In this document: one piece after another, positions 24,526-36,500 of the stretch
Numbering within the stretch: position 1 is the first letter of the stretch
Layout: every line of letters begins with the position of its first letter
From: Periplaneta americana
Lineage: Eukaryota; Arthropoda; Insecta; Blattodea; Blattidae
DNA: 64,000 nucleotides
Reading direction: 5' to 3'
NCBI RefSeq assembly: GCF_040183065.1
Contig: NC_091125.1
Coordinates: 122,796,121 to 122,860,120, forward strand
Translations under genes and position numbers: made by a program
The notes under the pieces: generated by a model
What the model was told of the DNA's origin: nothing
The model's input: the letters and a program-made list of their open reading frames with translations, nothing else
Databases searched by the model: none

Positions 24526-24699
24526 ATCCCAAATGTGTGGGGTCGATTTCTGTACAAGGTATTGTGGTGGCACTACTGGTAATACACTGCGAACGATATT
24601 TTGATCAATAATAAGTGAATTTATTGGAATTTTGTAAAAATATCGTAAAATGTGTTTGCAAAAGTTAATTTATTTTTAGTCAGTTATTTAATTTAATAG

Positions 24700-24930
24700 T
24701 ATCAACTACTAGGTTATTTAGGGTCCATGAAATTGGCGATAGTGAGATCATATGAGATGAGGTAAAGATTCGTCATGGGATTATCTAACTTTCACATTAG
24801 AGTTGGGGAAAAGGTCTAAGAAAATCCAACCAGATAATCTGCCTAAGCATGAATCGAACCCACACCCAAGCACAGCATCAGATCAGCAGACAAATACGCT
24901 TACTGCTTGAACTACACTGGTGGCTGCAAA
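24700..24930 (-). mobile_element. tRNA-derived SINE, family B, second copy
   Basis: Same minus-strand layout: head with CTGCTGATCTGATGCTGTGC and GGGTTCGATTCATGC, body with TTTTCCCCAACTCTAA and a terminal ACCTAGTAGTTGATAC. It forms a same-orientation series with the two preceding SINEs. Confidence 0.75.
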
Positions 24931-25104
24931 AATCTGTTAATGTGTGTTTGCTAATAGTAAATTTAAAGGGAATGAAGAATAACTAATCATAATGTAGTTA
25001 AATTGGCTATAGGTCTTTCAATTTCTATTCTCAACCCTTCCTTGCTCATAATAAAAAAAATCTGCATTTAAGGAAAAAAAAAAGAATAATAAAAAAAAAA
25101 CTAG

Positions 25105-25232
25105 TCTTCCAGTTCTTGGGTAGCTCAGTTGGTAGAGCGCTGGTGCGTTCACCAGAGGTCCCGGGTTCGATACCCAGCCCCGGAACAATTTTTCCTTTGA
25201 AATTATTCACGTCTACTTCACAGAGAGCTTTA
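25105..25232 (+). mobile_element. tRNA-derived SINE, family T, copy 1
   Basis: The head contains TGGGTAGCTCAGTTGGTAG (A-box) and GTCCCGGGTTCGATACCC (B-box) with a near-complete cloverleaf, followed by CGGAACAATTTTTCCTTTGAAATTATTCA. The anticodon arm gives a 6-nt rather than 7-nt loop and the acceptor stem is poor. With the second copy nearby sharing the same tail, it is a SINE rather than a working tRNA. Confidence 0.75.
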
Positions 25233-25387
25233 CCTGAAGGCTAGATTTGCAATATATTTACATTACTGTAGGTACGTTAACAGAAAACTACAATTTCAAG
25301 TCACACAGAGTTTGTGTGCACTCGATGTGGTTTTCTGGCATCTCGTCAGATATGTGGATATAAGGGGAAAAATTGAGACATGTTGGG

Positions 25388-25500
25388 TAGAGTTCCTGGA
25401 TAGTTCAGTTGGTAGAGCACAGGTGCGTTCAGCCAGAGGTCCCGGGATCGATACCCGGCCCTGGAACAATTTTTCCCTTGAAATTATTCAAGCCTACTAG
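25388..25500 (+). mobile_element. tRNA-derived SINE, family T, copy 2
   Basis: Copy about 283 bp downstream of the first. Its A-box is changed (GGATAGTTCAGTTGGTAG), while the B-box region and the AACAATTTTTCCCTTGAAATTATTCA body are retained. Confidence 0.75.
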
Positions 25501-26475
25501 AGTTTCGTTAAAAAGGAGTTTTACTGTATTATACCTGTAGTTATATAGAGTAATTTTATAATTTTTCTCAGAGTCAAAGTTCGCAATTTAGAGCATGAAG
25601 AGTAAATGAAACTGTTATCTGCTGTATATATTGCAAAGCTAAGAAACAGAACACTTAAAAGCCACCAAGCTGGCTAACTTGATCTTTGTGGTACTCTGTT
25701 TACAAAGAATTCTAAAGGAATGGTGACCTGAGAGATGTCTGCAAAACAGCGAATTTCATGGGCGAAAATAGCTTATGTGAACACACAGAAGCATAATGAT
25801 ATTGTTGAAAATGCGTTCTTACGAAATGTTAGTAACATTCTAAATAGTCAATCCAAATCAATATGAATACAATATCATATGGCTTCAAGTAAGACTATTA
25901 TTATTGAAAACAGATATATAATCAAGACAACGAAAATAATAAGGTCCTTTTCTTTTAACCTGAGAAAATTTTACAGGTTTCACTGCAGTATAGTAATTCT
26001 GAATATAATTTTCTTAAAAACAGATTCTCTTCCTCCAGATGTTTATAATTCAAGCTACTTTCTTTGTCTTACTACATCATAACTATACTCATTTCAGAAC
26101 TTTAAATATTATTCTTTCTTCTGCATCTTATATTATTTTCAATTAATATAATTCACTTCTCCATCTTGACATACATTATGGAAATGAATGAAATTTTATG
26201 AATCGAATATTTATCTCAAATTAAAGGTACAATATAATCTCGTCATAATCACAGATTCCTTTCATAGGAACTTATCAAAGCACGATATCAACATTCTTCA
26301 AAGATGTTGTATAAATCTTGTAGGTATTAGGGGAAAAATTATTTTTTGAAATAAATGTTAAGGATCCAAAATTGTACATATTAATATTACTAAGTTATTA
26401 CATCTGTTTTTTTTAACGTAATGAGTAGTCTATGTAAATAATTATATAATTATATATTTACATTTAAAAAAGGAG
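25501..26475. other. Non-genic stretch downstream of UBAP1
   Basis: AT-rich with no recognised gene. Confidence 0.4.
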
Positions 26476-26479
26476 ATGA

Positions 26480-26516
26480 TTTATTATCTCTACTAAGAAC
26501 TCTTGTGAATTTTATT
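26480..26516 (-). promoter_or_regulatory. Candidate UBAP1 polyadenylation signals
   Basis: Two AATAAA hexamers on the minus strand (26511-26516 and 26480-26485) lie about 135-170 nt after the UBAP1 stop codon. Position alone supports them. Confidence 0.35.
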
Positions 26517-26648
26517 CCGTCAAATTTTTCTTCATTCTGGACAGCATACATACAAACACTGTAATGCTTCTTCATGTTTACACCATACTCACTGTACAAT
26601 CACGAGTATTAAAAATACTCCATTGAGTTCAACATGTGGACTAGAAAG

Positions 26649-26876
26649 TTAGGAAATGAGTTGATCCAAAGCCTTGTCCCTATCATTATCAAATTTGACA
26701 AGAGCCTCTGACACAAGATCTTCTGGAAAGCCTAGATCCAGAAGTTGCGCCATTGCATCAAGATATTTCACAGCATGTTTAACATTGTATCTGTTCACAA
26801 TAAGGGCTTTTTCCACTCGGTCACCAGGATAATTCTTCTCTTCCAATCCCTGAACTTGCAGTAAAAACTCCACTAT
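26649..26876 (-). CDS. UBAP1: UBAP1 coding exon 5, C-terminal UBA-type helices and stop
   Basis: 228 bp including the TAA stop; acceptor ATAATTTCAG. It codes IVEFLLQVQGLEEKNYPGD, a helix set with YNVKHAVKYLDAMAQLLDLG, and FPEDLVSEALVKFDNDRDKA. This matches the solenoid of UBA domains at the UBAP1 C-terminus. Confidence 0.92.
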   Translation of the reverse strand: MVEFLLQVQGLEEKNYPGDRVEKALIVNRYNVKHAVKYLDAMAQLLDLGFPEDLVSEALVKFDNDRDKALDQLIS

Positions 26877-29800
26877 CTGAAATTATACAGAGGATTTATG
26901 TTATGATAATATGTCACACAGAATAAAATATGAAGTTCCCTTTTTACATAAGTAGAATAGAAAGAGAAGTTCTACATTCCAACAGAGTGGGCACAAAATT
27001 CTGTCACCTCTATATCGATTTAATCAATTAAATACATTGTTCTTTCAGATAATATAATGTAACAATGGCTGATATAAGCGATTGCACCAATGAATGTACT
27101 CATACTATTGAAAGCTGTTGGGTTCATAAAACAGCACGAGAACAGGAAAAGTGCGTGTAAACTTCCAGTAATGATTTGGACTAAAAGTCTCCTCCAAAAA
27201 GAACACTTTTGTGATGGAAACATAAAATCATTACCACAGGTAGCACAATGCTGTGGACCTCCAATCAAAGAGGAACACTGCAGATAAGTCGAGGAGTTAG
27301 TAGTAAGATCGTCAAGGGTATCAACACACAAACAATCTGTGCAAATGACTATATCCCAGTTGACAATAAGCAAGTATATGACACAAGTTTGTTCAAGAAT
27401 TATCTGACAAAGATTTAAGTCGGAGGAAGGAAGTACCACACTGCTTTCGGCTTTTGACACAATTCCAAAGTGTGATCAAGTGATTTTTAGTGACGAGTAC
27501 TTCATAAACATTGTTTCTCTTAACTGATGTACACGTACCTTAATATATATGGCATGTTTCGTAAGTAAAGAAATGGTCATTGTCTATATGACCTGATTGT
27601 AGACTATTATTTAGCTAAAAAGTGGCACTCTATGAGACATGAGGGTTGGCTGACCATTAAACAGGAACAATTACTTATTATTTGGTCGTTTCATAAGTAA
27701 TGTTTGGCAATGCATCTAGCTTGAGAGTTAGCGCAATAGATCGTAACAGGTCGCAGTGTTGAACCACAGTGCCCCCCCTCCCATAAATTCCATTCCGATG
27801 TCAGGTTTTTATGTTTGGTGTTTTGTAGGACTTTGTTGTGTATCTACTCTATTTCCAACTAAAGACTGAAGTAGACGTAAACAAAACCGAAATGTATTAC
27901 TCCGCAATCGCAAGCTAGCTACCAAAGCAACCACCAGGGCGCATTATTTTCGGCAAGTGAGCACGCAGGGCAGCCACCGTCTGATATATTGCAGACATTT
28001 CAACACATTCATTGAACTAACCCGTAAAATGCTCACAGAGGGTTAATATTTATTATTTCTCTACTGGGAATAGTGGATTTTCTTTTTCTGTAGATTCGTG
28101 ATTAAATGTTATTCTTTGAAGAGTGGAGAATTTCTTTAATTCTACAGAAATTTATTTGAGACTGGCAACACTGAATCTCGCACTGTGTTATACCAGCTGT
28201 GCTGATGTGCTCTGTGAAGCTGCAAGTCACCTTGGGAGGGATTTAATGCCTATTACGCATGCGCGTTGCCATAATACACGTTACAATGATTTAACACGCA
28301 ATGTCTGAAAGTACTAATATAAACATGTTGTTTAAATCGTAAGAAAGTGTTCTTATAAGCATGTTTAATTCACTCATATTCCATGTATATTATACATTTA
28401 ATTATTTTAGAAGGAACTATTTTTATGTGAGAAAGAAGATGACAAGCATGATTTAGGAGGCGTTGTGCGTCCAATAGCCAATCAGGAACCATTAGGTCAC
28501 GTGCATTTATTTACATTTACTTCAATCTTTAGCTGGAAAGAGGGTACCTAAATTTCATGTCATTTTCATTTTTCTATTTTCAAGCTAAAAGTTTAGCCAC
28601 GCCAGACATTCACTGGTTCTTCCTTCTTAAATTAAGTGTGTGGTGCTGGTCACATTCGGTATTGTCATTTTTCCCTTCTGTAACACTTGAATAGCCAGAG
28701 TTAGGAGGGTGGCCAGGCAAATGGCAGTGACCAGTTACGCTATCCCCATCGAATTTTAGCACTTTGCAGTATCACCCTCATACCGAGTTGCTGTGCATGT
28801 ACACGAGATATGGCGTCTTAGCTCTCTCCCACCTAGACGTCTGGCGTCACGTCACTAGCCACGTGATGCGGAAGAGTCACCTCAATAAAAAGGGGAGCTG
28901 CACAGCTTTTGAGTCGGAATTCCTCTCGTCTTCAAACCAACCACTTCCTCACAATTCTCTCTTACAACACTCTCACTTTCGACTCCCTCCCATTTACCCT
29001 GGCTTGCTTGGTCACCAGCTATCCTTGACTTCATTCTTTATGGACGCCCAATGCGGGTCATTTGTCAGCGGTGCTCGTTAGCAGAGAGTAATTCTGTATG
29101 ACTTTCTAAATGTCTTTAGTGTGACAATGTATTGTACCTCTTGAAGCACCAAGTTCTTGTAACAACCTATAGACTGACGAATCGAACTGAAACCCTGACC
29201 GAGTTACTACGTGAGCGCTGGCTGTCTTGGGGAGGAGCAAGTGAGAAAGCACGGGGGGAAGGGAGAATGCACTATGTACTTGCAGGTCCACTCACAGTTT
29301 GTCAAACCTGCTAACAAAAGCATTAAAAGGTTGACTAGTTGCCTGCAATGCTAGCATAATGGAACCTTCCTAGGCGACAGTCAAGGCAAAAATGAAGAAT
29401 CCGTTATTGTGGTAATACTGGAGAGTGGTTCTTCTATTGGTCGCGATGCCCACACACACCCTCTCAGATATTTACGCGGTGATTGGTGACTGAATGACGA
29501 GGAGCGACGGAGAGAGAAGAAAGAAAGAGAGAGATTCCAGAAGTTGGCGTGTTTTACGGGGTTTCACTTGAAGTTGTCAAACTATACAAATATTTCATTT
29601 TTGTTGAATTTCTTCCAAAATTTTGTGTGTATTCTCAATCTATAAGACACTTTAAATCTTTAATATCTCTTTTTCTATTACTGAAACGCTAGAACCATCA
29701 TTGTGCTGGCCACTGGCGTAGCTCAGTTGCCTAAGGCGCTTGCCTGCTGATCCAGAACTGCACTTGGCGCAGGTTCGATTCCAGCTTGGGTTTTTTTTTT

Positions 29801-31489
29801 TTAGGTTTTCCCAACCGTAAAGCAAATGTCAGGTAATCTATGACGAATCCTAGGCCTTATCTCGCTATAATCATTTCCATCGACAGTAAATAACCTCGTA
29901 GTTGATACAGTGTTCTTAAATATCCAAGGGAAAAAAAATCATTGTGCTACACGCTCACTAATGACACCTTCACCCTCGATTTCATATATTCTTCGAGCTG
30001 TGGCAGCAGCTTTATAATCTTGTTTCCAGTAGTGCTTTAGAAGGACTCTAATATCAAACTTTTTCACCTCCATTTTATATTCTTTGTATTAACAATTGAC
30101 GACTGTCACATGCTTACAATACGCAATAATAACCACAAAGTCCTGTAAATTGCATTGCCCAACTAGACAAAATCATTAAAACTGTCGTATGTTGGTCCCT
30201 CTGCTGATGCTGTGATCACAGGTGGAGAGAGGGGAAATGGGAGTGACAGGACAAGATGGGTCGAAGTGTGTGGGGGAAGGGGTGATGTTGCGACAATGTA
30301 GAAAGGAAAAACTCAGGTTTCAGATATAATTATTTAAGTAATTTGCGTTCTTCACTTGTTTGTGGACAAAGGAAACGGAAGTGCCGTTGAGAAAATCTAG
30401 AATATTGAATTCGTTGGTCCTATGATTCTGATTGGAAGTAACTCGAAGATGTGCTGATGCTAGGATTGAAGATATAAGAAGAGAGAGGTAACAGGAATGC
30501 CTGGGGAGAAGTGAAATATTTAATTAAGAAATTTGTTACACTACACCTAGATCATGTGGAGCTGACGATGAATGCACCTCCATCCCCCTGAAAGTTCTGC
30601 AGTGTCCTCAGATCGATGTCATCTATATACAAATATCACAATACTACATCTGTTGCATCCTATATTGACATGAAGACTGCACTACTGTAGGTATCATGAT
30701 TCATTACTTAATGCCATCCATCAATTCAACTACATAACACGAATGCCCCTGCATCCCCATGAAAGTTCTGCAGCTTCCTCATATAGATGCACATCACGAT
30801 GCTACATCTGCTGCATTATTGGATGACCTGAAGTTATTGAAAGATAATAGATGAAGCTGATTTAATGAAGGCGAAATGAGTCCAAAGACCAACACAAAAA
30901 GTTATCCAGCAATTCTACTTAAAATGGTTGAGGGAGGAAAACTGCGGAAAAACTCAACCACATTACTTGTTCTAACTGTGATTTGGACTCAGGACTGCTC
31001 GTTCCACAGATATATTAACCGTTACTCCACAGTAGTGCCTTACTATTGCTCTCATACAGTTGTGTAAATGGTGGAAAACTTAAAATTGCATTAATATAAA
31101 GGCAGGATGTAAACAGAATTATGAAGACATGAAAATTGAAAGGACAAAAATAATTGTGTAAATGGCGGGAAAACGAAGATTACAGGGACTTAAAAGCAGA
31201 GTTCTGCAGTATTAAAGTATAAAATATGTAATAATTACCTTTTTATCATCCTCCCCTAGTAATTGACAGGCTCGTGCTACACGAGGCAGAGAAAATCCCA
31301 TTTCACTAATGTGTTTTGCTAGATTCTGAGCTGATGGACTCAGATCTCGGAATGGATTCGGCAGAGTCGAATTTCCTGTTGGTTTCCTTGTTCCAGACTG
31401 AGGTCGTTCAGGACTGTCCAAGTCAGGCCAAGGCTTCCAATTCTACAAAAACACATATTATCAACTACATCTTCTACAATAACAACAAC

Positions 31490-31522
<33 letters not shown>

Positions 31523-33481
31523 CATCATCATCATCATCATCATTAGCATCATGGATTAAGCCTTATAAGGCTCGTTCCAGTCTCATTTTTTTTTAATACT
31601 GTTGAGCCCATCTTGTTTTCGGTCTACCAACATTTCTTCTACCTATTGGGTTATAGTTCATCATCAGTTTTGGTATGCGGTCTACTTCCATTCTTTGTAT
31701 ATGTTGTTTCCAATCGTTTCTACATTGTTTTATTCTGTCTATTAATTTAAAAATGCTTAGTTCCCTCCTTATATCATCACTTCTTTTCCTATCCAATAAG
31801 GTGTAACCTGCTACAGATCTTAGAAATTTCATCTCTGCTGCTTCTATTCTTCTTTCTTCTTTTTTAGTCAGGATCCAAAATTCACACCCATAAAGCAACA
31901 TTGGCACTGCCATTACCTTATAAAATTTAATTTTTGTTTCTTTTCTAGTACTTTTTAGGGATCTATTAATGACACCGCATACATAACTGAATTTATTAAT
32001 CTTGTTTTGAATATCTTCATTCTTCATATAAGAAATGTTGCACCCAAGATAATTGAAACAATTTATCTGTTGAATAATTTTTCCTTCCAAGACAATTTTG
32101 GCTCTTAATGTATCTGCTCCTCTAAATGCTAAAACTTTTGTTTTATTAATTGAAATGTTTAAGCTAAAACTTTTACTTATATTATTTAATTGGAATAGAG
32201 CCCTCTGTGCCCCATTTTCAGAACTGGATATTAAAACTTGGTCGTCCGCAAAGAGCAATGTATCTACGAATATATTTTTCTTAATTTTAAAATGTTCATT
32301 TAAATCCATCTGCCAATCCATTACGATTTTGTCAATATAAATATTAAAAAGTGACGGTGAAAGTGGACACCCTTGCCTTACTCCTTTATTTATTGTTGCT
32401 GCTATATTCTTTCTTTCCATTGATGTTCCAATTACAATTTTATTTTGAACGTATAAACTTTTAATTGCTGATATTAAATGTTGTGGAATACCTTTCTGTT
32501 TCATTATGATCCATAGTTTGTTTCTGCAAACATTGTCAAATGCTTTTTCATAATCCACAAAAATCATGTATGTTGGTAGATTATGTTCTCTATGTTTCTC
32601 TATTATTTGATTTATGGAGAATATACAATCGGCACAAGATCTTCCTTTCCTAAATCCATTTTGACTTTCTGAAAGCATGTTTTCTATTATGATATTAAGT
32701 CGAGCTTTTAATATTGACGCATATATTTTATAGCATGTATTCAAAATGCTTATTCCTCTATAATTAGAGCAATTTTTCTTATCTCCTTTCTTATGTATTG
32801 GACATATTTTCCCTACTCTCCATTCTTCTGGTATGTGTCCGTATTTCCAACATATGTTCATCAAATCTAATAATCTGTATTTCAGTGGTAATGAAGCATA
32901 TTTTATTAATTCACTATAGATATTATCTGTTCCTGGGGATTTTTTATTTTTAAAATTGTTAAGGGCTAATAATAATTCATCAAAAGTAATAGGATCTACG
33001 TTTTCATCTATTTGTGTTAAAATTTCTTCTTCTGTTTCTTCCTTTTCTGTCCAAAGATCCTGATAATATTGTAGCCATATTTCTTCTGGTATCAGATTTA
33101 GTTGTAGATTATCTCTTTCTTTCTTACATAGATGTGTTAAAATTTTATAAGCTTTATCCTGTCTGCCATGAACATCATATTCTATATCATTTATATATTT
33201 ATCCCAGGAGTTTCTTTTTATTTTCCTAACTTCTCTACGGACAATTGCACATTTATGTTTATAGTCAATTAAATTGTCGTTGGTTTTTTGATTAAGATAT
33301 TTTATGTATGCATCTTTCTTCATTTTGGTCAGGTTTGCCATATCCTCATTCCATATTTTTAGTCCTCTTCGTTTGTAATTTTTCTTCCTTGTTCCTAGCG
33401 CTTCTGTTGCTGCTTGTATTATTATTTCTTTTATTTCTGTCCATTCCTGATTTATATTATTGTTTATGGGCGACTTTGTTA

Positions 33482-33535
<54 letters not shown>

Positions 33536-36500
33536 TTAAATAGCATCAGTATCATTCAGCTCGAATTAGGCCTTTCTAGACCTGTTTAACCTCATCCAGT
33601 AGTAGATCTCTGAGAAGTCTGCCTACTCTTCCATGTCAGACAGTATAACTGTCCCGACAATTACAGGGAAAATGATGAACCACTTCCTTGTCAGAGGCTA
33701 AAAAGTGGCAGCCCCACTACTGGACTACACAGTGATAAGACTAATAACCTATCCTATGGGAAAAGTAAATTATAAATTGACGAATAATTAAATAGTAAAC
33801 GTATGAATCCAATATTGTCTAAGCTGGCCCTTCAAAACTGAGATAAATAAATTAAAATATTCTTCCCACTTCAATGCCAGAAATCCAAATTTTAATTTTG
33901 AATTTTTGTTGCATATATTAATTTCAAATTCCGGAACAAACAATTCATATATACTTGTTTATCACTAGTGATTGTGTTATTTTGTTAAATAAACATAACA
34001 CAACACTGGTGTTTATAAGCACACCCACACCAAGATAACAGAACACTACCAATTATCCAACCAGAATGAAGATATCATGTGGTTAGCCATTATAGCTAGC
34101 TTTCGCAACCGGATTTCACTATTGTAGCTTTCCAAGTGCATTACGATGTTGGGTGGGCACCAGTGCCATACACTGGCCGAAATTTCATAAGAAAATTTCT
34201 CCCCCCCATGAGGACTCGAACCAGTGAGCATTCCCTAATGTGAGTCCTAGGCAGAATGCCTTAGACCACATGTCACTGTGTGGGACGAAATAGACCCATT
34301 ACAGTGCACTTATTGTTAAGTTACCATTACAGTGCAGTTTTTCAAAGGCTTTGGAATAATATTGCTCCAAATTTTCAATGCAAAATGTATTGTATTTGCA
34401 ATAAAAAAAAATGATCGCGCAAAAAATGTTGTACAATACACATTTGTGAAGAGCATTACAAAATTTTAGAAATTGAAAAACTCGCCGTTTTTCAAACTTT
34501 TCCTCGATTTTGTAAAAAGCACTTCCCAATCTTGTATCGTAATATATTATTACATATTATATAAGAAATGCAACAGTTTATTCATGAAGTAGCACAAAAT
34601 GCAAGTACAAATAGATATTTCTGTTCTTGAAACTTGCGACATTTTTCTCGAGTCACATGGACTTGTAATAAAACTAAGTAATGTTAGGAAGAATCTCTAA
34701 TCTAAAAAGTTTAATCTATGTACAAGTACATATTTTTTTTAGATAACTCACCTCAAGTCCGGTAGACCCAAAGCTATTAGGTCTAGGAGGAGGAGTGTGA
34801 CTTGATCGGCCTGCAGATGAAGTACTTTCTTCTGCATGCTTATTTTTCAACTCCTTTTCCAGTTCTTGGACAATATCTGGAACGCTCTTGGACAAGGATC
34901 GTCCCGGGGAATGTTGGTCCTGATTGGAGTTACATGTGGACGGAAAGGACGCACCATAAGTCAATGGTGGATGATGAATTGTAGATGTGTGAGTTGCATA
35001 ACCAGATCTTTCAACTGTAACAGGCTGCTGAACTGTTCCAGCACAAGCCATAACTGTCTGTTGAATCATTGACGAGTTTTCAGAAGTAACAGAACAGCTA
35101 GTTTGTTTAGTTGGATCTAAAGGATAGCTAGTATCCACACGCCCAGCATTCGTACCACCCACCCATGTCCGTTCTGTATAATAATATGAATTTTCAGATT
35201 TCTGTGGCATTGCAGCTACAGAATAATCAAATGGACGTGACACCATGGTAACATAACCATCATTTCTGCTACCTTGTTCTTTTATCCGAGGACCGGTACC
35301 ATAAAGACCATATCCAGTTAGACCATTTATATGAGGCTGAACAGTTGGAACTTTCTTAAGTTTAGAATCGAACGTATTGCAAAGTGTTACCTGATCCACA
35401 TTATAAACAGTTACAGGGGAAGTAAAACTGTTGTTTAATGGTACATTCGAATCAGATGATTTCTGTTTTATTTGATTGGGAGAATGTGACAAAGGCTGTA
35501 AGACATGAGCTAATTCTTCCATGTCGTTTATTGTCTTAAGTTCCATATTATCAAACGGACTCGAGGTGTCTGCTTCGAAGTCAGAGATGTTGAAATGTGT
35601 AGATGCTTTGTTAGTACGTGTAATATTGGAAGATAGGGCAATTGGAACAGGCGTTAATATGGAATACTGAGAAGTTGGAGTGGATCCAGAGCTTGGATAT
35701 GAGATGCTCTGAAGAGCGGAGGTCAAAGACGGGTTAGTGGTGGATGGGAGTGATTTCGTGAATGTAGGTGGAGGTTCTGGAAACGAAACAACTTTCGTCG
35801 TATCTGTAGAATTGGTATAGGAACCGCTAGATGATTCCACAGTAGGAAAGGGAGAAGGTGAAGGACTCACACTAGGGTTTGAAGTGACCACTTGCGATTC
35901 TTGAGGTTCAGACATTGCCATTTCCTGAGTCTTAAGTCTCTCCTTTCGGTCCATGACAGCCTTCTTTCGTAACTTCTTCCACTCTCCCATCTTCTGCAGT
36001 ACACTCTTTTCCAACTTGAAGTTATACTACAACAATAAACAGTTTTAAGTTTTACTCAGTGAAATCAAAATGTATAAGACAGTGAAATCCATTTCACAGA
36101 TTCGTAAACTGAACGGACTTTAATTATACATTTACGGTATCATGAGAAGCAATAGTAAAACATTTCTCATGAAGACCCAGATGTACAATATGCAATGAGA
36201 CAAGACAAATCTTCAACGAAGACTATCTCCTAATTTGCCAAAAAACTAAATAGAAAAAGCAATTAAATCATGAAATATTAGGTCTATATTGTGAAATAAC
36301 AAAAAAAAAAAATTAATGATGATGATGGTGGAGAATAGTTGGATGTCACAGGGGAACTGGAGTACATGGAGAAAACCCCTATGTTGGCTGGATCATAGGC
36401 TTGCCCAACACAAGTTATAAATTCAGGGTGGATTGACAGGAATTTGAACCCATGTTCCTTGGCTTATAAGTCGAGCATGCAAGCATTAAACCACTGTGGT

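Noticed and set aside
25108-25186. Functional tRNA gene
   Set aside because: The A and B boxes are good, but the anticodon loop has six bases, the acceptor stem is poor, and a second copy with the same 3' body lies nearby, indicating a SINE.
27020-27460. 146-codon minus-strand frame as a membrane-protein gene
   Set aside because: No recognisable domain, lies inside a UBAP1 intron, and the Cys-rich composition is not organised into a known motif.
28764-29081. 105-codon plus-strand frame
   Set aside because: No conserved motif, no splice or promoter signals, and within the length expected by chance in a less AT-rich stretch.
31316-31552. Frames with poly-Asn, poly-His or poly-Met/Ile
   Set aside because: Translations of (AAT)n and (ATC)n runs; the real coding exon here is the minus-strand UBAP1 exon 31442-31239.
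31593-33341. Host gene encoding a 582-residue protein
   Set aside because: All motifs are those of a LINE reverse transcriptase and the locus has LINE 3'-end features.
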